From Symsagittifera roscoffensis (taxonomy: Eukaryota; Xenacoelomorpha; Acoela; Convolutidae): a stretch of DNA of 64,000 nt. Below the pieces are notes generated by a model. It was not told the DNA's origin, searched no databases, and saw nothing but the letters and a program-made list of their open reading frames with translations. The DNA is taken from positions 46,068,381-46,132,380 of the forward strand of contig NC_087065.1 of assembly GCF_963678635.1 (NCBI RefSeq). The letters are read 5' to 3'. Shown in pieces: positions 34,188-44,831 of the stretch (its first letter is position 1; each line of letters starts with the position of its first letter). A program made the position numbers and the translations under genes.

Positions 34188-36214
34188 CTAAAAAATTATG
34201 TCGCTCAGGCTTAAGATGGGATGATTCGGAGAAATTAAATAATTAAGACATGCAATTTTTCATACTATTTAGAACACTATAATAGTGTGGATGTTGAAAC
34301 ATCCAAATGGAGAAGAGCTTCGCAATATATTTTCTATTGGAGGCGGGAATAGAGATTGGAAATTCTAGCAACGCGGAAATCAGTTTTTTGGGGTTGCTTT
34401 TCTTATCTCCGGTCAAAGATCTTCGGAAACACCTTTTGCTAAACTTTTTTTTAATCCACTGAAGAATTTTACATTCAATAAAGAACAAGTAATTACATAA
34501 TAATAATAAATGAACTGGGTGTTAATTTTTTTCATTTTTTTAATGTTAATTAATTCAATGTTGGAGTTTGCGTTTTTTTTATTTGTTTTTCACTCTTTTG
34601 TTTTTGATAGTTTTCTTGAGAGTTTTCTAACAAATGTGTGGTTACATTGCATTTTTTGTTCAAGCTTTGTTGCTTTCTCTGTCATGTCATAGCAAATTTT
34701 TCAAACTTCGAAAGAGAACCTTGGCCTTACTATCCTGGTGCCAAGCCCAACAACAATCACAACAACCCAGCTGTTGAACTGATTGCTCGAGGTTAATTAT
34801 AAAAAAAACTTAAATTATCTTGAAATTTGCGACTGGTAACGTCTTTCTTTTTTATACCAATTTTAGGATTTCCATCTTTCAGTCTTTTCACGCATCGTAG
34901 TTTTAGGGAGTCTTTTTTAATTAAATCATTTATCCACGGGGGAAAGGACCAACACAAGAGCTGTACAGCTCATCACGGCGAACCGCTGTTGTGCCCCTGT
35001 TTAAGAACTTTTGTATATTCTTTGTTTCCGTTTTGTTTCCGCAGACTGTACTGTGTATTCGTCACTGAAATTCAGATTAATGATCCTCTACAAGTGGATT
35101 TTGCACAGGAATAGCTATCAAACAATTAACCGTAGAATGACACCTTCTGATGGCTTCTCCCTAAACCTTTTTTTTTTCGGTCAAAAACAATGGATGAAAC
35201 TCCGTTTGGAATCTACGCCGAGTTTACTTTCCTTTCTGTGCTCTACCTTGAAGTTTGTTCGATGACCTCGTCAACCTTGAGTATAATCTGAACATTTCAC
35301 ATCCTGGGGAACCAATCGATTTATGATTCGAAGTATTGGCTTTGCAACAGTGTATGTCATCCAAAAAAAGGATGAGAAGTCGTTGAATCAAAATTTCTTT
35401 AACTATGCAGACGATTGTCCTTACGAGAACATCCCCGGTCACGTTTTGATGCCCCAAAAATCATACTTAGCCTCTTCAAGATTTCTTGCTATGATTTCTC
35501 ACTCACCTCACATATGTAAAGGATGAGTCAAATCTGCACTCAGTGTGTATCTCTTTGCTTTAATTTTTTTCTAAAGTTTCAGCTACTTTTTTCACATTAT
35601 TATACAGGGTGTTTCCGAAACTTGCTTTTCATAGATCATCTCTCATTTCACAAGTATTTGAATTTTGAAGTGATTTTTTTTGCAGCAAAGATTTGCCGAA
35701 TTCTGATGATATAATTCAATAAGATGGATTGTTTTTACTTGGGCTTGCGTTCGCGACTTTATTGTTTTTGACTGCATTTTGTGCTGAACAAGCTACCATA
35801 GTGCTAGGTTAAAACAACCAGATAAAATGAACTAAGACATAGTTTTTAAGGTCATTTTTCTCAAATTCGGTTATATTTGGCCTAAATAAGATGAGGACAA
35901 AAAAGATAAGTGATTTACCAGATTTTTCATGGTGCCTTTTTTGCAAAATTTTGAACCAAACAAATGCGTTAAAAAACTGGTCAACTCATAAGGTTCAAAA
36001 TTAGGGAATCAACAGGGTGAAAAATTTTATGAAAAATAATAATTGACCGTGTTTATCTCCTTTATTTGGAAACAAATTAATTGACCCGTTTTATGGGTAT
36101 AGTTTTGGTTCAACATTTTGCAAGACAATTACACCTTAAAAATGCTGGCAAAACCCCAAACGTTTTTTGTGCTCATCAAACCTTGGTTAAGTATAACAAA
36201 ATGATTTGAAAACG
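34188..36214. other. Duplicate of the exon-A upstream flank, no firm gene
   Basis: Matches 17481-19337. Contains a second copy of the PYYPGAKPNN frame (34690-34795) with a three-base in-frame insertion and without its ATG, and two extra segments absent from copy 1. Confidence 0.35.
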
Positions 36215-37376
36215 AGTAATGTTACAGTTGAAGAAAACGAGATTTAGAAAAAAATGCACTAAATCCGACTGTATCATACAAAACCATAAGCTAACTGCCA
36301 TTATGTGTTTCAGGCGGTTACAGATGATACAGGGGTCAAATATGAATCACAGGCAAGTTGCCACACATCTCTAAGGACTTGACATACGTTTGACATAAAC
36401 TCACAAAATGCCTCTACGTCAGTAAGGAATAGCTTTTGCGATGGCGGTGGTGGTGGGAAGTGGATGGATTGTAAAATAATTCTGATACGAGCAGTCTATT
36501 AGCAAACATTTAGTAAATCCAGGAGCTGAGTCTACTATTCATATAGCTTACGGCGATAAAACCATATTGGTTTTCTGTTCTTCTAAACTTTAATTAAGCT
36601 GGTAAAAAGGCAAAAAAAAACAAGACAGCAAGCAGTAGCATTGATGTTGTTTTTCCGCTTTTCGTTACAAAAGTAACGGAATATTTGTGCTCGGGGTGGG
36701 TTTTTTTTCTTCAGACAAATTTCGACTTTTTAACAAGCCATTTTTGACAAAAAAAAATTATATCATTCGAAAGCTATTGTTGTCCTGGCTTAATTTTGAA
36801 AAGATATTTTACCTGTGAACATTTTTCGTAAAGTTATGGGGTTTTAAAGATTGCCATTTTGACCAATTTGGGAAAAATAACGCGCGATATATTTCACGCT
36901 ATTAACGCGTAAGCGGATATTTAATCCGTCTTAGAAATTGTTCTAATTGGTTGAAAGAAGCTTATTTGTCATAATTGATTTGTTACAAGGAGCGAAATCT
37001 ATCCTTTTGTACTTTATATGGCGTGTGGGGGTGATGTTTTTCCTAAAAAAATTTCAAATTTTAGAAAAAAAAATTTCATTTCATTTTATTACATTTAATT
37101 TTTTTTGTTATTACTGCTCCGTAAACCTCAAAAGGCAGTCGGAACATTCAGTGCTTCGCCCTGATACGAGCAGTCTTGTTATACCTAGGCATCGAAAGGG
37201 CCCAATATTTATCATAAATGATTCAATTATGAGCCATTGGAAAGAAGGTATTTCCAACGTATAACACGTCCGAACAACCGCAATCCGAGAAAAAACGTAA
37301 TAAAAAAGTAATAAAAAGCTCAATAACGCCATAAAAGTGAAACGCGATTTCATTGCAATCTTGATTTTGGCTTTGA
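36215..37376. repeat. Tandem segmental duplication, copy 3, truncated
   Basis: Matches 12443-13610 and 19338-20440. It stops in mid-repeat at GATTTG/CAG, where the envelope-bearing unit begins, before exon C would be reached. The remainder of copy 3 is not found to the right of that unit. Confidence 0.8.
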
Positions 37377-37591
37377 TTTGCAGTATTTGCATATAATTGT
37401 TCTTTCGGATCAAATGCTGAGGTTTGATTCGAAAGTATTATTAGAGTTAAAAGACCTAATATTTTTTGGCGGTGAATGATAGCAAAAGAATTTTTAAAAG
37501 TACTCACTTTAAGCATTTCCTCGAGAGTGGTTAGAACAGGATCTTGGTCCATTAGTTCACCTTCCTCTAGTTCACTATTTGGATTTGTCAT
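37376..37591 (-). pseudogene. Truncated 5' end of the envelope gene, copy A
   Basis: Same start and hydrophobic segment as the full gene at 43613, then fused at 37376 to the tandem segment, after which the frame runs on to 37223. The splice donor AAA/GTGAGT is kept (exon end 37508). Confidence 0.75.
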
Positions 37592-38114
37592 TTTGTGGAT
37601 TTTTTTTGATGGGAAATCTGAGTTAGATTTCAATTTTTGTTGAGGAATTTAGCAGATTTATTTTTGGAGAGAGAGAGGAGGTTTTGAATGCAAGATGTGG
37701 AATTGAGCGAGAATGAAAACAAATGTATTTAGTTTTTAAAGGCTGTTTTTGCTTTTTTGCAAATCTAAGCTCTGATTGGTCGTTGTTATTCGGCGTCTTT
37801 CGGAAGTGACTCTTTTTAAATCGTAATTCCTTTGCCATTCGTTTTGTAATGTTGTGGTTTTTTCCACTCTGGTTTACTGTCGTGGTTTTTCCACTTAGTT
37901 TTGATTTGTTGAGATCTAGCAGTGAAATGATTTTTATTCGTTTATGCTGATGTTAATTTTTAACAACTGCATTGCCCTTCCCTATTGGAGGAGGAAAATG
38001 AAAAAAAAAACATCTCTTCATAAAAGAGGACTAAAAGCAACATCATTGTTTGCTTTCCGTTCAGTTTTATTTATCTGTATTTTATCCTCAAAAAAAAATT
38101 TTTATTCGTCCAAA
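37592..38114. promoter_or_regulatory. Divergent promoter interval, copy A
   Basis: Lies between the ATG of the minus-strand envelope leader (37591) and the ATG of the plus-strand gene (38115). A purine tract TTGGAGGAGGAAAATGA sits at about 37985. Head-to-head genes imply start sites for both directions here; no clear TATA box was picked out. Confidence 0.4.
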
Positions 38115-38812
38115 ATGAATTTTATCGATCCTGAAGATAATGTGGTGGACTTGCTGGAGAAGTTTTTGAACTTACGGGATGAGCTAAATTTCAAACATGA
38201 AGCCTTGCTGGAGGACAAGGAAGTCGAGAGAAGGGTGGCAATCTACGACGGGCTAGTAGAGAAAGGGGCAAACTTAACGCCCATGGAATTTATGATATTT
38301 ATGGACCGCAGTTATATCTTTAAGTATCCGGTACTGAATGCCGAGGAATTATTTGACCTGGGCTCAATTCAGAGTAGGTTCCTCGCCAAGAAACTATGGA
38401 GCCCATGGAGTGGAGTCAATGTGGTTTCACAAGAAACAATGGACTTTTTGTCCTTATTCTTTGGAGAGGATCTAAGTTTGTTTTACAATACACCCAATTT
38501 TAAAAAATATATATAAAAATTTTTTTTTATTCAAGTGGCATGGCAACATAGAAATTGTATTGAAATTTGTTTTAGTTTCAAGAAGAATTCTTCAGAAAGC
38601 CAGCAATAGAAGAAGAATTTAGGAGAAAGATAGAGCTGGATATCATGTTAGAAGAAATCTATCAAACTTGGTGGCGGCCTTATTCAGCGCTGCAGTTTGC
38701 AGTGAGGAGCCTGAGTAGGGCCGCTGAAAACTCTCTGGAAAAGATGGCGGCTGTTAAACTAGTCAAATCTTACACGGATATAAAGTCTAATCTTTATAAA
38801 AGTTATTTTTAA
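38115..38812 (+). CDS. Unknown two-exon gene in the repeat, copy A (donor damaged)
   Basis: Exon 1 38115-38471 (119 codons from ATG), exon 2 38576-38812 (78 codons and TAA). Acceptor TTTGTTTTAG before exon 2 is good and phases match. The donor reads GAT/CTAAGT here and GAT/GTAGGT in copy B, so the ancestor was probably GTAAGT. Unspliced, the frame ends at 38516. The protein, about 197 residues, is charged and helical, with LEKFLNLRDELNFKHEALL in exon 1 and QTWWRPYSALQFAV in exon 2. No signal peptide, no known domain. It runs opposite to the envelope gene. Confidence 0.55.
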
Positions 38813-39343
38813 ATCTATTTATAAATATGTTTGTTTTTGGTGTTTTGTGGTTGTATTACAAACAAAATATTTATAAAAGAGAAAAGAAAAGGCCAATAAA
38901 AAAAGAATGTTAAAAAAAATATTAGTTTTGGCCAAATAAATAGTTGGAGGAGGAAAATGAACTTACGGGATATTTAATATTTCTTTTAATATTTCTTAAA
39001 TTTGCCAATTAAACTAGATGGAATTGTAGTTCTATAAAAGTTTGTAGGACGATTTGTCCGTTTAGGTCTTTTAGATTCGAGAATGTCATTAAAAAATGTC
39101 ATTAAAGACAAGTTGGGATGGAATATTGGGGTATCAGCCATATTATATTTAGCTTAAAATAAAAAAAGAAAGATAGAAAAGTTTATAAATTTATTTAGAA
39201 AACTTAAATTTCCGATTTGGAAATTTATTACTTCTCTTTATTTGTAAGAAAAATTTCAACAATTCTCCTGTTTGAGAATTGGAATCTTTGCTTTTTATCT
39301 CTTTTTGAGACTTAAGCAATTTTTGCGAATTTTTAGAAGGTAA
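38813..39343. other. Non-coding part of the repeat, copy A
   Basis: AT-rich; a second purine tract GTTGGAGGAGGAAAATGAAC lies at about 38942-38961. No coding frame of note. Confidence 0.4.
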
Positions 39344-39361
39344 GCCTCACTGGTCGCACCA
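39344..39361 (-). other. Primer-binding-site-like 18-mer, copy A
   Basis: On the minus strand TGGTGCGACCAGTGAGGC, preceded by AAATAAAT. TGG start and position at the end of the candidate LTR fit a primer site, but I cannot assign the tRNA. Copy B: 45365-45382. Confidence 0.35.
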
Positions 39362-40038
39362 ATTTATTACGCTAGCAATACTATTTACGTCGGACAAAAC
39401 GCTTGCTAGGAATAAAGGGTCCTTTCTACTTTCTATCTTAGAAGGTAAATCTAAAATTCGCTGAGAAGTATTTTATTAGAAAAGAAGTTAGTATGAATTT
39501 ACAGCAAGTTGCCTTTTGACTCAATATCTATCTTTACGGTTAGATTAGAGATATTTTTACTGAGAGTAGATATTATTTTAGAGATTGGTTGGGGTGGTAG
39601 AAGAGAGTGGTGTTGGTATTAGAAGAGATATTGTTGGGATATTAGAGAGGGAGGTTGTGGTGTTAGAAGAGATATTGTTGGGAATGAATTCCCGTAGTTT
39701 TGAGCTTCTAATTATACTCAGATGGGGAAATCACACCACTTTTCGTATCAAATGAGAAGTTACTTCTTAACTTCGTATTCTCTATTCGTACATTCGTATT
39801 TTACGAGAAGAAGGTTTCGTATGCTCGTATTTTACGAGAGGAATCGTTAATATTCGCATTGAACGAGAATAGTCGTTTCAATTCTCAATGCTTAAAACGT
39901 TATACGAATTATTCCAAAAGCATTTCCCTTCCTTTTGCAAGGGAATAAAAACATATTTCTTTTGTGGTGGCGGCGGCGTCACATTTTGTGAACGCAATAA
40001 AATAATTCATGTTTCTGTTTCCATTTGAAATCAGAACA
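39362..40038 (-). repeat. Candidate LTR of the envelope element, copy A
   Basis: On the minus strand it begins TGTTCTGATTTC right after the purine tract at 40039-40051 and ends before the primer-like 18-mer. The far end lacks a clear CA. Contains two copies of TCGTATTTTACGAGA (39794-39808, 39825-39839). Confidence 0.45.
39794..39839. promoter_or_regulatory. Paired palindromic motifs in the candidate LTR
   Basis: TCGTATTTTACGAGA occurs twice, 31 bp apart; each is an inverted repeat (CTCGTA/TACGAG in the second). Conserved at 45815-45829 and 45846-45860. Symmetric paired motifs suit binding by a dimeric protein; this is inference. Confidence 0.45.
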
Positions 40039-40051
40039 TTTCCATCCTCCT
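40039..40051 (-). other. Polypurine-tract-like sequence
   Basis: On the minus strand AGGAGGATGGAAA immediately precedes the TGTTCTG start of the candidate LTR. This is the expected place for a plus-strand primer. Confidence 0.5.
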
Positions 40052-40568
40052 ATTTGGAGAGGAAAAAAACTAAAACTTTCATTTTTATTACTTTCACTTG
40101 AATAGTGGGGTAAATGTTGATCGATCGAAGCTTTTTCTTTCAATCTCATAAAGTTGGTTCAATACTTTGTTGGTATTACAGGTAGCAGATGTTTTTGAAC
40201 AACTGATACTTTGAGTCAGGCTTGAATGAATATAAACACATCAGTTACATTTATAAATCAAAATAGAGTTTACACAACCAAGGGATTTAACTATAAAATT
40301 AAATACATCAAAATTATTTGTTTCTCAAAAGTTTGAAGGTTAGTTTTATTCCTTGAACATTCTTTTTACCGAAGTCTCCTTTTCTTCCTGAAGTATGTGA
40401 AGTCTGTCCAAACGCGTAATAAGGGGAGGGCTGGTTCATACAAAGGGGGTTTTTTTTGTGTTTTTTGTTTTTTATTAAAGTCAAAATTGTTGAGAAAGGA
40501 AATTAATAGCTATACTACATAGCTATAGAAAGCGAAAGAATAAATGTTTAAATAAAAGGATAAATTTT

Positions 40569-41348
40569 TTACAATTTTCCTTCCAACCGGGCTATAAGTT
40601 GGTGATTTTTTGTTTTCAAATTGTGGATTTGCTTTTTCAGCTCCCGGATTTGGTGCGTTTCATGGATATGACTGCGCTGAATTTGCTCAGTATAGTCATC
40701 TAACTGGGGGGTTTGTAATTTTGCTGTCAGATATTTTGCTGGGACATAGATTTTTTGATATTCAAGAAGGGAATTAGTTATGGAATACATTTTTTTTATA
40801 GGGTGATAGGCTTCTAATTTAAAACGATTGATTAACGGATTCAAAGCATAATTGAGATCCATATCGAAGCCGGGATTACTGTTAGAATTAATGTATCGTT
40901 CCCTTTCTAACTGAATATGTAATTTAGTGTTTAATTCAGTGGGATGCAAGGGCTGTCGCCTAATGGTCATTGGATATTGAGAAGTTGATACCGGCGTATT
41001 TGCCGTTAGTATCTTATATGGTCTTACAATCTGGGTCCGTGTTTTAATTTTGGAATTCGAGGGAACCAGGGGTATTTTGAAATCAGGGGGTGAAATTTTT
41101 AGGGGTGGTGGCTTTGATGCTGTAGTTATTGGGACAGCTGAATTGGTTTGAAGTAGTGGCTCAACGAAGGATCGTGTTGAGGTTGGCTTTGCAGTGGGTG
41201 TTGTAGTAGTAGAAACAGTTGGTTGCTGAGTGAGTGCTGAAATCTGCGAGTCCAGTGGATCAGTTGGTGGCAGGAGTGAGAGAAGGTCCTCAAAATCTCT
41301 CAAGTCGTCATCAAGTGATGCGTCCATAGTTGAATCAGTTGGTATATC
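40569..41348 (-). CDS. Accessory protein with acidic N-terminus and leucine zipper
   Basis: 252 codons from ATG at 41327. The start is acidic and hydrophobic (DDDLRDFEDLLSLLP), like a transactivation segment. A long Ser/Thr/Pro-rich middle follows, and the last ~35 residues (RELKKQIHNLKTKNHQL) have leucines every seven residues, a leucine zipper. An acceptor TTCTAG at 41349-41351 keeps frame with the donor at 43530, so splicing would fuse it to the 28-codon leader shared with the envelope gene (43613-43530), about 287 residues in all. By analogy with accessory transactivators of complex retroviruses it may act on the element's own promoter; that is inference. No clear basic DNA-contact region was seen. 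Confidence 0.6.
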   Translation of the reverse strand, partial: DIPTDSTMDASLDDDLRDFEDLLSLLPPTDPLDSQISALTQQPTVSTTTTPTAKPTSTRSFVEPLLQTNSAVPITTASKPPPLKISPPDFKIPLVPSNSKIKTRTQIVRPYKILTANTPVSTSQYPMTIRRQPLHPTELNTKLHIQLERERYINSNSNPGFDMDLNYALNPLINRFKLEAYHPIKKMYSITNSLLEYQKIYVPAKYLTAKLQTPQLDDYTEQIQRSHIHETHQIRELKKQIHNLKTKNHQLIARLEGKL

Positions 41349-41369
41349 CTAGAACAGTAGAATTTTTTA

Positions 41370-43613
41370 TTAGACTGTGTTTGTTGGGTGATCCAAGTTT
41401 TGAGTTCTTCTCTCAAAACTTGTTAATTGGATGTGAGGATACATGCGATCCTGGTTTATTTCATCAATTTCCTCTAAAAGAGGAGCTTGTATTTTTTGAT
41501 CACATTCTTGTTCTATTTTTTCAGTTTGCTCATCTTGAGTGAAAATTGAGGTCACTATGGAAGTGAAAAGTTTATTATATGAAGCGGCAAGCAATACTTT
41601 GCCAAAGTGTAGTGAGCGGCCGGTGATTTTGTGAATATGCATAGCCTTTATTATGAATACTAGGCAATCTAGTATGAATTTCACAAATAGAAAAGAGGCG
41701 AAGACTATTCCGCATTTTTCTAAATAGTATTGTACTTTCCCGAATATACGGGTGTATTCGTTTTTCCAAAAGTTTGGAGAGATGAGATAGTCCAAATAGA
41801 TTGTTTGGGAAGAGCCTAGTGGGCTATATGAGTCCGTGAAAAGAAATTTTTTAGCATTTAGAAAGGACCTGGATACTTTTTGCAGTATTCCTTTCATCTC
41901 TGAATTATCGGAAATCATATTCCAGAATTTTTGCATTTGAGCATAAGTGTAGATTGAAGCGCCTTGGCTAGAGGCTAAAGAATGCTTAATCTTTTGAATT
42001 ATCTCTTTTGGTTTAAATAGATATGGTCCTGTAACCCTTGTAATTTGAGGGGTTAACTCAATCCAGGACTTATCATCATCAACATCTAGTTGAAAGAGAT
42101 TTGAATGTTTGTTGGAGCAGTCTTGTAGATCTGCCGACTGAAAAGTTTGTCGCGTAATTGGATCGACAAATCGAACATTTTCCTTATACATAATGGGAAT
42201 GCGATTATAGCATTCATCCATTAATTGCAAAGGTGAATAAAATTTCGGACAATGGTAGAGCCAGGCAACGTTGCCATTGGTCTCTAAGAACATAGAGCGG
42301 TTCTGAGTTAAAATATAGCCAGCCAAACGTGGGCTTTCACATTGATTTTGCAGAAGGGCTAACTCGGCCGTTCTGAGCACGTAGAAGCTATAAAAAAGAA
42401 TATAGCCCAATTTGGTTCCTATATGAGCTTCGTAGTCAATTTGATGAGTTGAAAATTGGAGTGGCGGCGAATCATCACTTAATGTGAGAAAAGTAGAATT
42501 TGGTTGGCCGGCATTATGAATAGTTCCCGTTTCTGGGGTTGGTTTAACCTGGATTCCAGTATCCATATTGAAACCGTCAGTGTATGCAGTAAAAAGTGAA
42601 TCATATGAAGTTGGATACACTATTCTGGGATGACCACAAAGAGATTGCGGTTTATTCATCACCTGTAGCATAAATTTTTGAGAATCCCTTGTATGGGTAG
42701 AATGAATAGACGGGCTAGAATCGCCTTTAATTATATAGTATGATTCTTCGTTTTGAATCATTTTAGCCGGAAATCTGTTTAAAACAGTGAAAATGCAATT
42801 GTTGGGTTGTTCCCAAGTATAAGCAAAAGCGTCTAAGGATGTTGTTTCACATCCATTTGCAGACACTGGACAGGGCAAAGGAATGTTTTGTCAATTATTG
42901 ACTGTTCCATCTTTGAGGTTAACAGTCAGAGTTACATTTTGCATGTAAGTTTCAAAAGTGTCCAATTTAATCCAAGAACGGCCATCACATTCGTTATGAT
43001 GTTTGCCGTCAACTTTGCCAGCATGGGCATTAGTTACTGTTTTAACATTAAATTTGAAAGGAATATTTCCAATACTAGCATAGCCTAGGTTATGATAGTC
43101 TCTGTCGGCGGCCGATTTACATTGATCGGCAGATAAATGGAGATCAGTAGTGATCATATTTTGTCGAGCGTCGATACCACTCGAATCAAAAGAATCGCAG
43201 AGCCAACGCATTGATTGGTGTTTGATTCGACACATTGTCGCATTTACTTTTGTGCGATAATGTCTCTGATATAGAGTAACATAAGCATGGGTTACTTTAA
43301 TATTTTCTGGTTGGACTTTGCAAGGTGCTACTTTATTTAGAGAGAACATTTTGTTAGAAGTCATTAGTTGGCAATCATAATGAGCAACCCAAAAATTATT
43401 TGCAGTATTTGCATATAATTGTTCTTTCGGATCAAATGCTGAGGTTTGATTCGAAAGTATTATTAGAGTTAAAAGACCTAATATTTTTTGGTGGTGAATG
43501 ATAGCAAAAGAATTTTTAAAAGTACTCACTTTAAGCATTTCCTCGAGAGTGGTTAGAACAGGATCTTGGTCCATTAGTTCACCTTCCTCTAGTTCACTAT
43601 TTGGATTTGTCAT
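41370..43613 (-). CDS. Envelope-like class III fusion glycoprotein (chuvirus-type), one in-frame stop
   Basis: 747 codons in one frame, interrupted once by TGA at 42891-42893. Order: polar leader of ~40 residues, a signal-peptide-like run (ILGLLTLIILSNQTSA), a cysteine-rich ectodomain with several N-glycosylation sites, a transmembrane segment near residue 640 (GIVFASFLFVKFILDCLVFI) and a tail of about 80 residues. YDC near the start of the ectodomain and a YTWEQP motif followed by C resemble glycoproteins of chuviruses and the copies of them carried by BEL/Pao elements. Such proteins fuse membranes at low pH. A donor AAA/GTGAGT in the leader (exon end 43530) allows splicing past it to the accessory gene. 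Family assignment is from memory of motifs and is moderate. Confidence 0.6.
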
Positions 43614-44133
43614 TTTGTGGATTTTTTTGATGGGAAATCTGAGTTAGATTTCAATTTTTGTTGAGGAATTTAGCAGATTTATTTTTGGAGAGAGAGAGGA
43701 GGTTTTGAATGCAAGATGTGGAATTGAGCGAGAATGAAAACAACTGTATTTAGTTTTTAAAGGCTGTTTTTGCTTTTTTGCAAATCTAAGCTCTGATTGG
43801 TCGTTGTTATTCGGCGTCTTTCGGAAGTGACTCTTTTTAAGTCGTAATTCCTTTGCCATTCGTTTTGTAATGTTGTGGTTTTTTCCACTCTGGTTTACTG
43901 TCGTGGTTTTTCCACTTAGTTTTGATTTGTTGAGATCTAGCAGTGAAATGATTTTTATTCGTTTATGCTGATGTTAATTTTTAACAACTGCATTGCCCTT
44001 CCCTATTGGAGGAGGAAAATGAAAAAAAACATCTCTTCATAAAAGAGGACTAAAAGCAACATCATTGTTTGCTTTCCGTTCAGTTTTATTTATCTGTATT
44101 TTATCCTCAAAAATTTTTTTTTCTTCGTCCAAA
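43614..44133. promoter_or_regulatory. Divergent promoter interval, copy B
   Basis: Lies between the two head-to-head start codons (43613 minus, 44134 plus), near-identical to 37592-38114. Confidence 0.4.
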
Positions 44134-44831
44134 ATGAATTTTATCGATCCTGAAGATAATCTGGTGGACTTCCCGGAGAAGTTTTTGAACTTACGGGATG
44201 AGCTAAATTTCAAACATGAAGCCTTGCTGGAGGACAAGGAAGTCGAGAGAAGGGTGGCAATCTACGACGGGCTGGTAGAGAAAGGGGCAAACTTAACGCC
44301 CATGGAATTTATGATATTTATGGACCGGAGTTATATCTTTAAGTATCCGGTACTGAATGCCGAGGAATTATTTGAGCTGGGCTCAATTCAGAGTAGGTTC
44401 CTCGCCAAGAAACTATGGAGCCCATGGAGTGGAGTCAATGTGGTTTCACAAGAAACAATGGACTTTTTGTCCTTATTCTTTGGAGAGGATGTAGGTTTGT
44501 TTTACAATACACCCAATTTTAAAAAATATATTTAAAAAATTTTTTTTATTCAAGTGGCATGGCAACAGAGAAATTGTATTGAAATTTGTTTTAGTTTCAA
44601 GAAGAATTCTTCAGAAAGCCAGCAATAGAAGAAGAATTTAGGAGAAAGATAGAGCTGGATATCATGTTAGAAGAAATCTATCAAACTTGGTGGCGGCCTT
44701 ATTCAGCGCTGCAGTTTGCAGTGAGGAGCCTGAGTAGGGCCGCTGAAAACTCTCTGGAAAAGATGGCGGCTGTTAAACTAGTCAAATCTTACACGGATAT
44801 AAAGTCTAATCTTTATAAAAGTTATTTTTAA
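44134..44831 (+). CDS. Unknown two-exon gene in the repeat, copy B
   Basis: Exon 1 44134-44490, exon 2 44595-44831, same lengths and phases as copy A. The donor GAT/GTAGGT is weakened but keeps GT, so this copy may still splice. Unspliced, the frame would end at 44535. Exon 2 differs from copy A by at most a few bases; exon 1 has a few substitutions (for example LEK to PEK). Exon 2 has no ATG near its start and is only recognised through the acceptor and its conserved, stop-free 79 codons. Confidence 0.6.

Larger units (their letters stand above)
19338..36214. repeat. Tandem segmental duplication, copy 2, split by a BEL/Pao insertion
   Basis: Left part 19338-20808 matches 12443-13985 and right part 30606-36214 matches 14163-19337. 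Between them lie 9.8 kb of BEL/Pao sequence, and about 178 bp present in copy 1 (13985-14163) are missing. The right part has two insertions relative to copy 1 near 34920-34990 and 35085-35165. Confidence 0.8.
37376..40038. repeat. 2.66-kb direct repeat, copy A
   Basis: From ATTTGCAGTATTTGC to AAATCAGAACA. Contains a candidate LTR (39362-40038), the two-exon plus-strand gene and the first part of the envelope gene. Confidence 0.9.

Noticed and set aside
37376..40038. Whole 2.66-kb repeat as an LTR with TG...CA ends
   Set aside because: The envelope frame crosses the supposed inner LTR end without a break, no primer site follows it, and flanks show no target duplication; a tandem unit explains it better.
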